A DNA stretch of 64,000 bases from Catonia carolina (taxonomy: Eukaryota; Arthropoda; Insecta; Hemiptera; Achilidae), in contig JAQMRL010000003.1 of the NCBI GenBank assembly GCA_035578175.1, forward strand, positions 81,789,969-81,853,968. Direction: 5' to 3'. A program made the translations under genes and the position numbers. The notes beneath the pieces are model-generated. The model was not told the origin of the DNA. It searched no databases and saw nothing but the letters and a program-made list of their open reading frames with translations. Below are positions 44,425 to 56,770 of this stretch, piece by piece (positions within the stretch are counted from its first letter, which is position 1; each line of letters begins with the position of its first letter).

Positions 44425-45555
44425 AAACAATATTATATATTATATCCGTTAAATTTAAAAAAATCATATCTTAAGTATTTAATATAATTGACAATACAGA
44501 AGTGAAATCATATTCCTTTCAGTTAAATCTGCTATATTGTTTTCTTGATTTATAGAGCAACTAAAGCGAGCGAAATGCAAAAGTAATTTCTTTATATCAC
44601 AAAAAATAAATTTCAAATTTTGTTGGATAAATTAATATATTTAATCATGGTAAATATTGTAATTTGATAAATTGTACAACTTAATGAGGACTAATTCAGA
44701 ACTCCGCTTTAACTCTCCTTCTTCTTCTACGGCTGGCTAATTTGCACACAAGTTTTGGCTTCCAAGTTTTAATTGGGGAAATCGGTGCATTACACTTTAG
44801 TGGCTTTTTGTATTGTAAAAATAATGAAAGTTTAAACTTAGACACTCTCTCTCACCCCTCCACTTTTCCACAACTTTCTCTTACCGCTAGATTCAATTAA
44901 ATACGAAATTCTCGGTTTTAGTTTAGACCCCAAGAGAGAAAGAGCGTGAGAGAACGGAGCAAGACAAACAGATATGTAGGCAAATAATTGTAGTTTTGAA
45001 TAGTTCGGCTGAACTTGGTAAACTTCTCGACCTCTTCACTCCAAAAGACCATCTTACATTAATCACGGAGGTTTAGGAGAAATTTTCGGACGAATAATCC
45101 GAAATTACATTAGGCTAGTTATTATGGAATTTCTATACGTTTCATATAACAAGGCATAAAGTTTGCCGTGTGAATACAACAGCTATAAATTAACACTTTT
45201 TACGATGATACAAAATATTCATTTCACTTTTGCTCTCAGATTCTGATTTCTTAGGTTTTTCAGATTCACGAGAACTGATACAAAAGTATTCAGATAAACT
45301 TGAAAAATAGTTAACCATTGAGAACATCAATAAATAAAACCGAATCTGTTCATGTGTACATTCAGCTTAAGAAAAGGCGAATGTCCGGTATAAAATTCGA
45401 TGCTATATGTTAACATCCGACATTGAGCAATGTTTAGACATTTGCGCCTACACTTAGATTGTTACCTTAAATAGAAACAAAAAATATCTACCAAAAGAAA
45501 ACAACTTGATCTAAATTTTTGTAAACTATATCGGCTTTGGGACAAATATATTTGC
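44425..45555. other. Unassigned DNA
   Basis: Nothing recognised. A mildly GC-richer part lies at 44840-45060. Confidence 0.45.
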
Positions 45556-45559
45556 TGTT

Positions 45560-45690
45560 AAATTCAAACAATAGGTTATAATTCTCTACAAATTAACTTT
45601 AAAACCAATTTGGACATTCCGAATATAACTTTAGGATATTTCTGCAAATTCCAAAATCAAAATGTAAAATTACATTTAAAAATTATTATA
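45560..45690 (+). pseudogene. Jockey-type LINE fragment
   Basis: The frame gives LTLKPIWTFRI, then ISANSKIKM, in the LKPIWTYGI...SN-x-x-I order of Jockey C-terminal domains. It is very short and contains stops. Confidence 0.4.
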
Positions 45691-46163
45691 GATACTTATA
45701 TATTTTGTCATTTTGGATAAACGAAGTGGCATTTATGAGATGGGCCAAATAATTATAACTCTATTCGGAAACCGTTAAATAATGACGTTGTTACTTTTAC
45801 TAACAGTGCCAGGGAGCTGTTGGATACCTTAATTTCAAAACCGTTTTCAAAATATTTTTTAAAAACTTTTGGATAAAAAACTGACCGTGCGAAACACTCA
45901 CACAACTTCTCTTTCCAATATAAATAATAAAAAATGTAACCTGCGTTTAATATTGAGCAAACAATGCAAAATTAAAACATGACCTTATTTTAATCATAAG
46001 TGAATGACGCAAAATGTAAATCAACCTCTTTTGGATTTAAAAAAGGAAAATCACTAATTGACGCTAAACTAAGCTTTGTATAAAAAGTGCTTGAAGTAAA
46101 CGTTGTAGATTTTTTATTTTTTATAGTTTTGTATTGTATACACGTTTGTTGTAAAATGCAAAA

Positions 46164-46433
46164 TTGAAGGGGTCGGGAGAAGAAAGTGCTAATCAACAAA
46201 ATTTCCAGCATGATTTTTCTTAAATATTCTGTAAAATTTAAATGCACAGCATGTTTTAAACAGGATGCTATGTTGACAGTCTTAAGAACCTGAATCAACA
46301 TAAAGACAAATGCTACCCAAAACATTCAAAAACATGATTTGTACATTTCAGTAAACTTTTAAAATTTCATTGCATAAAATTTTGTTGATGTGGGTTAGCA
46401 CTATCTTCTCCCGACCCCTTCAATTATTCAGGG
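46164..46433. mobile_element. NA-2, 270-bp MITE with ~30-bp terminal inverted repeats
   Basis: The left end TTGAAGGGGTCGGGAGAAGA and its inverted partner ending at 46433 match over ~28 bp with one mismatch. The next ~20 bp (CAACAAAATT-type) are also inverted. The interior is AT-rich and noncoding. The target duplication is unclear: AA/TT flanks only. Confidence 0.8.
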
Positions 46434-46931
46434 CGCAATTTTAAGAATTCGAATTTTTACATATTTTTATGTGCAAACTAAAAAAATGACTAATTACCGC
46501 TAAACTAAGCGCTCTAGAAAATAATCATTAAACCAAAAGTTGTTGGGTTTTAATTTTCTACAACACTGACTACATACACTTTTGCCCTAATATGTAAGTT
46601 GAGGCCGTAATCTTGAAACAAATTTATACGTGAACATCTCCCACGTGGTTAAACAGGGTTAAAATAGCTCCCCCATGAAATTTAGTAGATTTATTGTTCA
46701 AGATAGGGATCTTTCAGAGCATAAAAAATTTAGTAAATTCAGTGATTTTAAACAAAATCGTTGAAGCCTTTTGTGAGAAAATCGCCAAAAAGTGAAAAAT
46801 TATACGAATAATTTTCTACTTCCGGTTGACTGATTTAGATACAAATGTTCGCGTCTTTGGGTTCCCTTGTGGTACCTAACTTAAGTTTCAAGTTTCAATT
46901 TCGTACGGCATTGAGTTCTTCAGATATTTTA

Positions 46932-46968
46932 TCACACACGCACAAACACACACACACACACACACACC
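46932..46968. repeat. AC microsatellite within NA-1
   Basis: About 37 bp of mostly CA repeat. Confidence 0.95.
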
Positions 46969-47071
46969 AATAAATAAAAACATTTTTATTGAATGTTGGG
47001 CTCTTTAGTCTCTCAGTGAGTGTTTGTACAACGTGAAGGGAAACTAATTAAAATGTTTTAGTTTTTATATC

Positions 47072-47213
47072 CACGGCTGCGGAATTTGCGGGCGTGGACT
47101 GGGATGACGTCAACGGCTCTGTTCAGAACGGCAGTGAATAGAGTAATGTGGACCAATGTGATGGCCAACATCCATAGAGGATAGGCACTTCAAGAAGAAG
47201 AAGAAGAAGTTTT
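47072..47213 (+). pseudogene. LINE 3' end with GAA tail
   Basis: The frame reads RLRNLRAWTGMTSTALFRTA, then VNRVMWTNVMANIHRG and a stop. This matches the C-terminus of some LINE proteins (the WTG...LFR-A...R-x-x-W-x-x-x-V-A block). It is followed within ~20 bp by GAAGAAGAAGAAGAAG. Only ~100 bp of the element were copied, so it is strongly 5'-truncated. Confidence 0.6.
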
Positions 47214-47214
47214 T

Positions 47215-47680
47215 AAAACAAATTTTGTCCTTACCAGGGTGCGATTGTAGCAAATCTTCGTAAATAAAGTCAATGTGCTATTGCTTGGTTTGATAGGTAA
47301 AAGGGTTGTTTTTAATAGTTAGAATTAATTACAAACAGTTTAACGAAAACTTTCAGTAAATGATTTAACAATTTTCGATATAACTTGAAGAAGAGAGCAC
47401 TCACCAGCGTTGCTTCCGTGTGATCGTTTGGATATAAGTGATAAAGGGTTTCTTCTTGGGTCCTGGTGACGTACACCTTTTTTTATACGGATGAAGTGAA
47501 TGAAGGTGTGAAAAGTAGAAAATGAAGACGTGATACTGATGATCTGTGTAACTGATGATTGAATATCTATTTGATGATTAATGAGTGTTGTCAAGATTTA
47601 GTTTATTGATAAATAAGAGTTGACCATCCGTAATATAATTTTGTGCTTTTAATCTTGAAAGGATGGTTAAACATTTTTTG
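47215..47680. other. Unassigned DNA
   Basis: No recognised content. Confidence 0.4.
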
Positions 47681-47682
47681 AT

Positions 47683-47972
47683 CAGGTGAAATGGAATGCG
47701 AGATCTAATATTCTCTCCTTCTTGAGTCTTTGATTTTCAAAATTGTCATCGAGAAGATTTATAGCCAAATGATTAGAATGAGTTTCTAACTTGTTTAAAT
47801 ATTTTTTACTCCGACTGCTAATTTCTTCTCTCACCGTAGTTATGCCCAGGTCATGGTGGAGTACTTCATTAGGCACATACCAAGGTGCACAGCAGATAAG
47901 TCGAAGAAACTTCGATTGGAATCGCTGTAATATTTCTACATTAGGCGTACTTGCTGTGCCCCAGAGTAGGTA
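47683..47972 (-). pseudogene. Jockey-type LINE C-terminal fragment
   Basis: The minus strand is open for ~95 codons: LLWGTASTPNVEILQRFQSK, FLRLICCAPWYVPNEVLHHD, LGITTVREEI, THSNHLAINLLDD, QRLKKERILDLAFHFT. This is the same domain as in 7128-7360, here without internal stops. It is truncated at the 5' side and abuts an RTE fragment in opposite orientation. Confidence 0.75.
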
Positions 47973-47997
47973 AGAATAAATTAGTTATTTTAATTGT

Positions 47998-48213
47998 GTG
48001 TCACATGCGAAGAATGAGCAACGTACGAATCCCACTGAAGGCATGGAACTGGAGACCGCAGCGAAATAGAAAAAGAGGAAGACCGAGAGGGAGATGGATG
48101 GAAGGTATTGACAGAGCCATGGAAAGAAGAAACATAGAGGAGGAGTCATGGCAAGACAGGCAAAAATGGCGTTTTGACTGCGACAAACAACCCATAGTGT
48201 TGTAAATAGTCGC

Positions 48214-48216
<3 letters not shown>
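47998..48216 (+). pseudogene. RTE-type LINE C-terminal fragment
   Basis: The frame reads CHMRRMSNVRIPLKAWNW, then KRGRPRGRWMEG and SWQDRQKWRFDCD, ending at TAA near 48203. It lines up with the C-terminus of RTE-1 (HLRKMNEERIPLKVWNW, RGRPRKEW, RWRLGCEK). The short 3' UTR ends 'cgccac' and passes into TA repeats, like RTE-1. Confidence 0.75.

Positions 48217-48281
<65 letters not shown>
48217..48281. repeat. TA microsatellite at RTE 3' end
   Basis: About 65 bp of pure TA that starts at the end of the RTE fragment and meets a SINE-A on the other side. Confidence 0.97.
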
Positions 48282-48283
<2 letters not shown>

Positions 48284-48287
48284 GTGT

Positions 48288-48675
48288 GTTGTTGTTAAGG
48301 CCATCAGCTGAATGGCTGGTTTGAAGCTCTAGAGGCTTTACAGAGTCAAACTAGAAGTGAGGTGGTTTACCATGTCTTCCTCACTGAGTGAAACAGTATG
48401 CTTATCAGCATGCCAAGCCCTCTGAAAAGCATCTACTTTCCACCCTGCAAATGACACCTTCACTTCACTGACCACAGGATCTGGTCGTATAATGAAATTC
48501 ATTACTCTCAGAGGAGATAACTCTAGTAGTCCTTTTTACATCTGTACCTCTACAGTTCTTAAATGCATCAGTAATATAATTGCCTGACCATGTGATAGGA
48601 AAAAAAATTTTTTTTGTAGCGCCTGGAACTAGCAGATTGAGTGCAAATAATTTAACACTCCACCTGCCTGTTATG
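48288..48675 (-). mobile_element. SINE-A copy 6
   Basis: Minus-strand copy with the tail at 48288 (GTTGTTGTTAAGGCC) and the head ending at 48675 (CACCTGCCTGTTATG). The first ~5 bp of the family start are missing. No duplication could be identified because one flank is the TA repeat. Confidence 0.85.
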
Positions 48676-48679
48676 TAAA

Positions 48680-50214
48680 ATGCATTTAAAATTTTTAATG
48701 TAAAATGTGTTTATCATTTTTATTAATTACCACATACTAAAAGAACGTGGAATAGGCGTTACAATATTGTAGCCTAATAAAAGTAGTACTAATTGTTCCA
48801 ACTTTAATGAGCTTCCTCATACCACTTTTACCATACTCTTATCTCATCTTTCAGCCCATTTGTACCTAATTAATAGTTTCATTAAACAGGAACAAATAAA
48901 GAAAATTTTATTACAACCAAGAACTGTACATAAATAATTGGCACATTCTTTTTGAGGGATATCTTCATTACCAATTTGAACTACCAAGGGCATTTACCTT
49001 ATGGAAGGATACTTTGCTTACAAAATAACTAAAATGTTTGAAATTTTATTCAGGAAAAGTAATATATAAGATAAAAAAATTATAGTATATAAGGATGATG
49101 AATTAATTTGGAAACCATAAATTATGTAGACACAACCATTGACATTTGAGTTAGACAATATTATTCTATAAAAGGAATAATAAATAAGAATAGACCTTTT
49201 ATACAAAGTGTATCTTTTTATTATTTACACTAAATGGTAAAACAACGTTGCAACTTTTTAAGTTTACATTAATAGTCATAACGAATTTAAATGGAAAGTA
49301 AATAGAACTTTTGAAAATTGTGAAGGGAAATAAAATTAGGTCGTATTTTTTCTACATTAAACATGCACGTAGACCTAAAACTGATCTGATCTTTTAGAAG
49401 CATATGTGTACCATTAGCTGTATATTTAGACGCTATTTAATACGGTATGAATATTTAACCCAGAAACTACGTTTGTTTGATTTATAAATCCATATTAAAT
49501 GCCCGGCCATGTTTTCGTATGTATTTGTACAAACAAAGTCATTCCTTTTTGTGTACAAAGGTGTTTTGTCAGACAGGCAGATAGGACCTACTGTACACAC
49601 TACCTGTCAGTAGTTAAACGTATTTGTTTGTTAGTTTATTTATTTTGGCTGCGTTTATATCAGCCGATCTTGATTTCTCCACTCAAAGGTAACTACGTAC
49701 TATTTGTTCTACCCTTCCCCCATTAAAAGCTATCTGATTAAAGGTACGTTTGTATTATTTGTCTCAAAAATAAACGTGTAAACTTTTGTGTTACATTTTG
49801 TTAAATTAATTACAAATTTTTATAAAAGAATGTTATTAAGTTAATTAATTTTTCGTTTCATCATAACGAAGTAAATCTTAGGGAATGTAATTTGTTATTT
49901 TCATAAAAATTATTAACCCTTTTAATACCAAGGATATTTTAACTATAAATAGATTTATAGAATTGTAAGGCTGAATATATGAGATGTCGTTGCCCATCTT
50001 ACGGTAGCAGTGTTTACTATTATTACTTTGATGGTGATCAAGCGATAAAAATATTATCTCATTGATATTGTTTTTGTCCTTTATTTTAAAGCATTTAATT
50101 ATAAATTAACGTATCCGTTTTTTTGTTTCATAGTTGTAACTAATAAAAGGTTCGAGTTACACGTGATTTTAATGGTTATCGGGGTATGTGAACATTTAGG
50201 TTTTTACTTTCTCT
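48680..50214. other. Unassigned AT-rich DNA
   Basis: 1.5 kb with no gene or repeat recognised. Confidence 0.5.
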
Positions 50215-50215
50215 T

Positions 50216-50950
50216 GCCTATATGAATGTATAGGAAGGAAAGTAATGCTTTTATGTTGATATTTTGAAATCGAGTTTTCACCGGATCTACACGTTTTCAG
50301 ACCCCCTGAACCCAAAAAAACATGTTTTAGCGATTGGTATGTGTGTTTGGGTGTGAACAGAATATCTCAAGAACAGAACATCGTACGAGCTTGAAACTTG
50401 AATAATAAGTTAGATACCACTAGAGAACCCGACACGAATATTTTCATCAAAATCGGTCAACCGGAAGTAGTAGTAGTAGTAGTAGTTTATTCGTGTAATT
50501 TTTCACTTTTTGTGTTTCCTCAAAAACGGCGCTAACGATTTTTTTACAAACCGTCTCATTTACTTAATTTGTTATGCTCTACAAGATAGGGTAGAAGCCA
50601 TGTCTGCTGAAATTCTTGGGAAGGTTGCTTTCTCGTAAAAATTTGTTTTTTTAAGATTGAGACTTTAGTATGAATTTTAGCGCAAAAATGTATATTAAAA
50701 GTTGTAGAGAATTTAAATTCCTACAACTTTTATTTCAAACATTTTTTTGTATAAGTTAGTTTAATGGTAATTAGCGAATTTCTGTTTTTTTCTTCACAAA
50801 AACGTGTAAAAAAATTATTTTTTTAAGATTTTAGTCGTAGCATGCATTTTACGACAAAAGTGTATTAATAATCAAATTTATAGGAAATTAAAAGATCTAT
50901 AACTTTAATTTACAGCATTTTTCTCTATAGAACCTAGTTTCTATTTGTTT
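50216..50950 (+). mobile_element. NA-1 copy, right end missing
   Basis: Starts at ACTTTCTCTTGCC (50216-50228) and follows the copy at 40543 closely, including 'accggatctacacgttttca' and 'cgacacgaatattttcatc'. The TG repeat is reduced, and an AGT repeat has expanded near 50467. Similarity stops after 'gaacctagttt' at about 50940, so the last ~130 bp are lost. Confidence 0.75.
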
Positions 50951-50954
50951 TATT

Positions 50955-52545
50955 TTTATAGTAGATTATTTTTAGAAGCTGTGATTTTACTTTTTATATT
51001 ATTTTTTACAATGAACAATTTATTCCGTTAGCCATTTCTAGAATATCACTGTACAAAATTACAATATTATTATAATTATTAATGTATAGGCCTAAAGTCT
51101 ACCGAAATACTTTGGTGCCGTGTCGAAGTTTGGCGGGGTGTGTCTACTCTGAGCATTGGTGACTTGTGTAATTGAGAGCTCTGGTCGTCTGCTGGTTTCC
51201 TTCTGGTTTTCTTGGTTTTGGCCTTGTATTGTCTTAACTAGTTGTTTCCTATGAGTTTGTGCTGTACTGTTCCCGTAGGGTCCGTGTGATATGTTTATGC
51301 TCGGCTTAGTTCTATAAGAATCTCGTCAGACTACGCCTTTTTCTTGTTTTTAATGGTCCTTAATTTGTTTTTTTCTTTTTGGTTATATTAGCTGCCTAAT
51401 AGAGGCATCCAATTTTCAACTATTAACGGCATATTAAGGCTTTTGCTGTTCTGCCGTGATCGCCTCCATCGACCTGCCATTCCAATTCCCCACTTTAGGT
51501 ATTCTTTTGTTGTAAATAGTGTGACGAGAGTTGGGAGGCCAACAAAAAAAACAATATACCTAATAAAAATTTCCAATTCAACGATAAATATTGTTTTTAA
51601 CTACTGTGTATATACTCACTCAATGAAAATTCTTATAAATGTAAGAAGCATTTAAAATTATCTTCAACGATGGTACCAGTTATAAATAAATTATTGTGTA
51701 AATTTTAATGAATATTCAATTTTGAGATAAAAAAATTTATTCAAAGAAAATAAAAATGAAAAGATAAATGTAAAAAAAATACATAACGTTAAAAAAGTCT
51801 GCCTATGACGTTAATAAATATATCCTTAATACAGGGAGGAATGAATAAGACGAGATGAAAGTGAGTAAAATAGTCTGTGTAAGAGAGGAAACGAATGAAG
51901 ATAAGCAGAAAACAGTAGAAAATAACTGAGAATGACAAAATATAATTAAAAACGGAATATATATTCGTTCAGCATTATTACAGGGAAAAGAGTAATTACA
52001 AGAGAAGAATAGAGTAGGGTTTTAAAAAAATACGTTTCGCTGGCCAAAGTCTGCAAGTGGCTGAAGCTATAAAAATTAAGAGCAAAGCATTTTCTCTATC
52101 TCTTTTAACCTAAAGTAAAAATTACCCCAATCAAAAATTAAAGACCAACTCGGAAAAAACCACTTTAACTTCTTTGTATTTATGTTGGCAATCTAGAATA
52201 AATTGCAACGTTAACCAAATTTAATAAAATTATTATAAGTAACAAGCAACAAAAAGTAGGTTAAATTATTATCTTCAAAGTTATTTATTATATTCTGAAA
52301 AATATATTCGTCATTTATGTATTTCTTAATTACATTGGAATACAGCGCATGATATAAAATTTAAAAAAAGAAATATTACATTACTCTATTCACTATGAAT
52401 AGAAATTAAAACTCTGAAAGTCAATTATTTAGGTGACACTGTTCCTCTATCCAGAATTTTATTTAGAGTACGAGTATATTTGTTCAGGCTTTGTTCCTTT
52501 TTTAGTGGAAGGAAAAACTAAAGTTGAAAAAATAGGTATTAAAAT
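50955..52545. other. Unassigned DNA
   Basis: A part at about 51095-51330 is richer in GC and T+G and may be the leader of an unrecognised retroelement. A 62-codon minus frame follows at 51388-51576 (GIGMAGRWRRSRQNSKSLN). Neither could be identified. Confidence 0.35.
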
Positions 52546-52547
52546 AA

Positions 52548-53115
52548 ATTAATCATCAGCTGTTTGACAGATGATGTACAAACGAAGGTTCTGTGGTTTA
52601 AATCGTAGTAAAAATGTAGTAAAATGTAGTAAAAATCGTAGTAAAGGCCTCCGGGCCAGCCCAGTCAGTCAGCTGGTAGTAAGTCGCTATTATTTGTTAA
52701 GTAACACTGGTTGGGCAAGCGACTTTGTATGGTGACCAGGTGACAGCCATCCGTGAATAAACTCTACTTCCTGTTCAAACTCGTGTCACTAACTCACGTC
52801 AAATGATACAGCAAAGCAGCTATCAAATTGGTTAGTTGTCAATAACGTACAGTTCCCGATAATAAATAAAAGCTAAACAAAACAAATCGTAGTAAAGGTA
52901 GTTGGATACGTTTATACATATTTAAATACTAGACAGTGGTTACGGTTGTACATTAATGGTTGAGGTTCAAATAACCATAAATTTTCGAATGGTCAAATTG
53001 AGTCTATACAAGACTACACTTTATTTACACATCATACATCATTGAGCCATCTCACTGGGGTTGCTTATTGTTATAAGTTGATCAGATTGCAACGTACACA
53101 CATTATGGTTAAAAA
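52548..53115 (+). mobile_element. SINE-B, 5'-truncated, interrupted
   Basis: The body matches 53984-54300: 'cagctgtttgacag', a worn box B (TGGTTTAAATCG), 'tagacagtggttacggttg' and the end 'gattgcaacgtacacaca'. A repeat based on AAATCGTAGTAAAAATGTAG lies at 52600-52647, and a 236-bp insertion follows at 52648-52883. The box-A part is missing. Confidence 0.7.
52648..52883 (+). mobile_element. Unknown 236-bp retroposed sequence with 15-bp target duplication
   Basis: It is bracketed by perfect copies of AAATCGTAGTAAAGG (52633-52647 and 52884-52898). It starts CCTCCGGGCCAGCCCAGTCA and ends with AATAAATAAAAGCTAAACAA-like sequence that includes AATAAA signals at 52861 and 52865. That pattern fits a 5'-truncated or complete processed RNA copied into the genome. 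I do not recognise the parent; no box A/B is clear. Confidence 0.75.
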
Positions 53116-53119
53116 GAAA

Positions 53120-53980
53120 ACTGTTACTCTTCGATTTTCTATGAAACAATCGTCTTCTGTATACTTTTAATAAATAACACCAAAACAGAGTTCAGATATT
53201 GTTTGATCCAAGTTTCCCTTAAAAATTTTAATAGCCTAAAAATAAAAACCCCAAATTGTTTATTCTAAAATTTTAATGTCTAATAAACTAAACGGTTAAA
53301 AAATACGGTAATTCACAATAATAATGGTTATAATTTTAAAAAATTAGAACTGAACCATAAGTTACAAAAGAAAACGTTTTTAAAAACGGAGATTCATAGT
53401 GCACTGCATTAGTTTTGTGTAACTACTCATTTACACTTATCTGTCTTGTCTAGCTGTTTACTTTAATGTAGTCTCTTAAACTAGATGTATTATATAATCT
53501 ACTGCAGCGCAGAGTACACAAAATGACACTGAAGTGACAGTAACATTGAGAGGAAATTGCTGAGTAGTTAAATACCGGTAATATATGCGATATTATTCGA
53601 ATCGGGTCATCCGTTTTAAATCCATTACTCTGCATAAATTATGGAAATTACTAAATACCATAACTTGAAGTGATAAAAGATCAAATCCAAATTTTTGTGT
53701 ACTTTAATCATTCAGTGAAAACATTTATGTTGTCTTCAACACTTTCTGAGTTAACGTGTGGTAAAAATGAAATGTTCAATAAAATTTCAAAAGCTTTAGT
53801 AGAATCATACTCCGGTGTGTTAGTGTTCGCGCGCGGGCGTGTATGTGTGTATGTGTGCTAATACAGAAACATTATTTTTGGTGAAGTTTAAGGGAATTTT
53901 GTATTTTCCCGCTTGAAGTAAACTTTTGTAAAGTTGTAGTCAAGTAATCTTTATTAAACAAAAATCCCATATATTTTTAA
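53120..53980. other. Unassigned AT-rich DNA
   Basis: A short GC/TG-rich patch lies at 53828-53860. Nothing else recognised. Confidence 0.45.
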
Positions 53981-53983
53981 GCA

Positions 53984-54300
53984 ACCCACTGGGTTAGTCT
54001 AGTGGGTCATCACCCCGAATTTGCTATTCAACAGCTAATTTTTGGAGACGATGATTCTGTGGTTCGAATCCTAGTAAGGGTTGTTACTTTTATCCGGTTT
54101 TAAATAGTCGACAGTGGTTACCGGTGTATCTGTACTTTAATGTTTGGGGTTCAATTAACCATACTCTCTCATAAATGGTCAGCCTGAACTATACAAGATT
54201 ACACCTCATTTACACGTAATATATACTAATCTCATCACATCGGATCATCGGGTTGCTTCTTGTTCGCAAATTGAACAAATTGCAACGTACACATATTAAG
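53984..54300 (+). mobile_element. SINE-B, near complete
   Basis: Box A TTAGTCTAGTGG (53993-54004) and perfect box B GGTTCGAATCC (54061-54071), then the shared body 'gacagtggttaccggtgta' to 'ttgcaacgtacacatatta'. An A-run follows at 54305-54313. It is the best tRNA-like head in the window. Confidence 0.85.
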
Positions 54301-54330
54301 GTAGAAAAAAAAATTTAGGAACAGTAATTA

Positions 54331-54427
54331 GGCTGGACGAGGACGCTTCAATTGAGTCGAACACTACTTCTCCTAATCTAAACGAGTGAAAATGAGTTTT
54401 TCTCGCCGCCTCGGATACAAAAAAGGT
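54331..54427 (+). mobile_element. SINE-E, 5'-truncated copy with 10-bp target duplication
   Basis: 97 bp from GGCTGGACGAGGACGC to the A-rich end, matching 43850-43939. ACAGTAATTA flanks it (54321-54330 and 54428-54437). It inserted just after a SINE-B tail. Confidence 0.85.
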
Positions 54428-54714
54428 ACAGTAATTAAGTACAAACTCTCAGTCATTTCGTCTTTTAAGATGTCTTGTACTTAATAAAGTTTGGCAACGA
54501 TGAAGGTCATTTGAGTTTTGATGAAAGAGGGTTACCAACCTCACACCATGCTGTCCCAAAGATCCGAAGATTCCTCAATAATAATTTTCTACATCGACCT
54601 GGACAGCGATTATTTTCCATCCTTCCGTGCATAATATTCTGATTATTCTGATATTCTGAATATTCTGATTTATTCACTAAGAGTGAGGTATATTTTATTT
54701 ACGATGAATTAGCT

Positions 54715-55387
54715 ATTAAGAAGAAAATTAGCTAAAAGAAGAGCGTCAGAACTGGTACAAACAAATTTACATGCTATCAAAGAATGGCTCCACATGTGGA
54801 AGATTAAACTGAAAGTTTCAAAATCACAACAGGTAACTTTCACACTTCGCCCTGTTGGTTGCCCAAATTTACGCATCGATGATACACTAGGCTTACAGTT
54901 ACAGATAAAGTTAGGTACCTTGGTTTAATACTTGACAGACGTCTCACGTGGAAACCACATGTTGCGCACGTCAGAGCAATCTCAGACTCACGATTTCGTA
55001 TGTTGTATGGCGTCTTAGGTTGCAAGTCCTCGCTACCTCTACACTTATAGTCATCCTCTATAAATCAATAGTACGGCCAATTTGGCTGTATGGAGGGCCA
55101 ATGTTTGGGAGCTTATCACAATACAACACTGAATAATCTTCAAAGCCACCAGTCAAAAGCACTTTGAGCAATAACAAAAGCACCTTTTCACGTAACCACA
55201 CATACCCTTCACTAAGACCTGAAAATACCAATGGTTTGAAACAGTGTTAACGCAACATACAACTCATTACACACAAAGACAATTGACCACATAAATCCAA
55301 ACGTCCAATTTCTTTCAACTAACGATCTCCCTGTTAACAGACGACTGAAACGAAGGTGGAATAGGGATATTCTCCGGCCACCATAAA
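54715..55387 (+). pseudogene. Jockey-type LINE C-terminal remnant
   Basis: The frames read AKRRASELVQTNLHAIKEW, MWKIKLKVSKSQQVTFTL, VRYLGLILDRRLTWKPHVA, RPIWLYGGPMFGS and finally PVNRRLKRRWNRDILRPP then a stop. This tracks Jockey-1 (LDRRSKL, RPIWTYG, RRLKRLWPRDLL) from the thumb to the C-terminus. Several frameshifts. Confidence 0.75.
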
Positions 55388-55389
55388 AA

Positions 55390-56575
55390 TAACAAAAAAA
55401 ACATTTCAATTTAACTTGTCATGTCTGTTTCATTTCATAAAAACGAAAATCATCTATCATAGTTTAAAATCATTATCATTAAAAATTGGCGCCACATTCC
55501 TTGAAATATTTCACGCCGAAATCGGTCACCGGATCGATTCACATTCCTACCATTCCTCATTCATTCCATCTCATTTACTAGTTGTACTTAACAAATTGAA
55601 AATTAGTTTTTCAAACAAAGATTTGTTGATGCCAGCTGAGAAGTACGGTATCCATTTGAGGGGCACTGCTAGGAAAAAAACATCAGGCAATTTTACGGTT
55701 TTACAAGCACACTTCCGATTGTAAAACTATTCCAAGTGTTACATTCGATTGACGTAACAAATAAAAATGTTCACAATTCCCAATCAGAGTGTGAAAAATT
55801 ATAACTCGTTCAAACCCACTGTTACTTAACGTAGAACAGTCGCTAATGACCTATCTGTTGATACGACTTAAAATAAACTAAACTTCATAAAGAAAACTTA
55901 CACAACTTATAAAAATTCAAATTTTTATAGTAGTATAAACAATTTTATTACTGTTAATTGGAAAAAGTTAAACTTCTTAATTGGAAATGTTTACAAGCAG
56001 ATTATGTAATTCATAAATCTTTGCCTTATTTAAAAAAGATCGTGTACGATCCTAACTTTACTTCTGAAGTGGTACTAACCATTGTATCTAAGTTATACGA
56101 GATTAATTGGAGCAAAATTCCATCTTAGAGTTTTTAATAATAAATATAAATTGTAACTCGTCACGTAAATTCAATAAAACTACAAAATTAATCTTTTATG
56201 TCTCTACGTGACATTTAGAGAAAGCACGTAATTAATATCCCCATTTAATTGACCACGTCCAAGTAACTAAAGGAAGAGAAGCGAACTTTATACTTGCTTG
56301 CTTACTTACTCTTCCTTACGTACAAGCAAATAAGAGCAAACAAACATAAATTGTAAGAAACGCTATTCATTTTCCTTTTTGTTCAGGTAGGTATATTACT
56401 TATTAACAAAAATAAATCATAATCTTTTTAAAAACTCAATGTTCTCATTTTGCAACGTATGATGCCTATCTTTAAATTACAACTAATAGGTTTTGAATAA
56501 ATACTGTTGATATATAATCTTTTATGAAAGTAGTGTTGGTTGTTTTTTCGATGGTTTGCTGAATCTGCGACTATT
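55390..56575. other. Unassigned DNA
   Basis: A 102-codon plus frame at 55416-55724 shows no recognised motif. Otherwise AT-rich and featureless. Confidence 0.4.
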
Positions 56576-56576
56576 T

Positions 56577-56627
56577 GTTACAGTTACAATTGTTCAAGAA
56601 AGCGAATGACGAAGACAAGTCAAACAG
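56577..56627 (+). repeat. Direct repeat, upstream copy
   Basis: About 50 bp around 'caattgttcaagaaagcgaa' that recurs in the same orientation at 57231-57284, on the other side of the mariner-like remnant. Confidence 0.75.
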
Positions 56628-56770
56628 TAAAGGTAAATTTGGATTTCCTTCCGAATCACGTGTACAGCAGCACTGATTGTTCTACTATAACTCATAAGGT
56701 TTACCAGTTGTTCATTGATGTATTGTTTAGCTGTTAGCTACTTGTGATTGTGTTTAGAAGTCTGTTAAAA

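Larger units (their letters stand above)
45895..46990 (-). mobile_element. NA-1 copy, minus strand, with nested NA-2
   Basis: The low-coordinate edge has CACTCACACAACTT then TCTCTTTCC (family right end). The rest follows the NA-1 order on the minus strand to an AC repeat at 46932-46968, which is the TG repeat seen from the other side. The NA-2 element at 46164-46433 interrupts it. Confidence 0.65.

Noticed and set aside
51388..51576. 62-codon minus frame GIGMAGRWRRSRQ...
   Set aside because: It looked transposase-like at first, but no family motif could be named, so it was not annotated.
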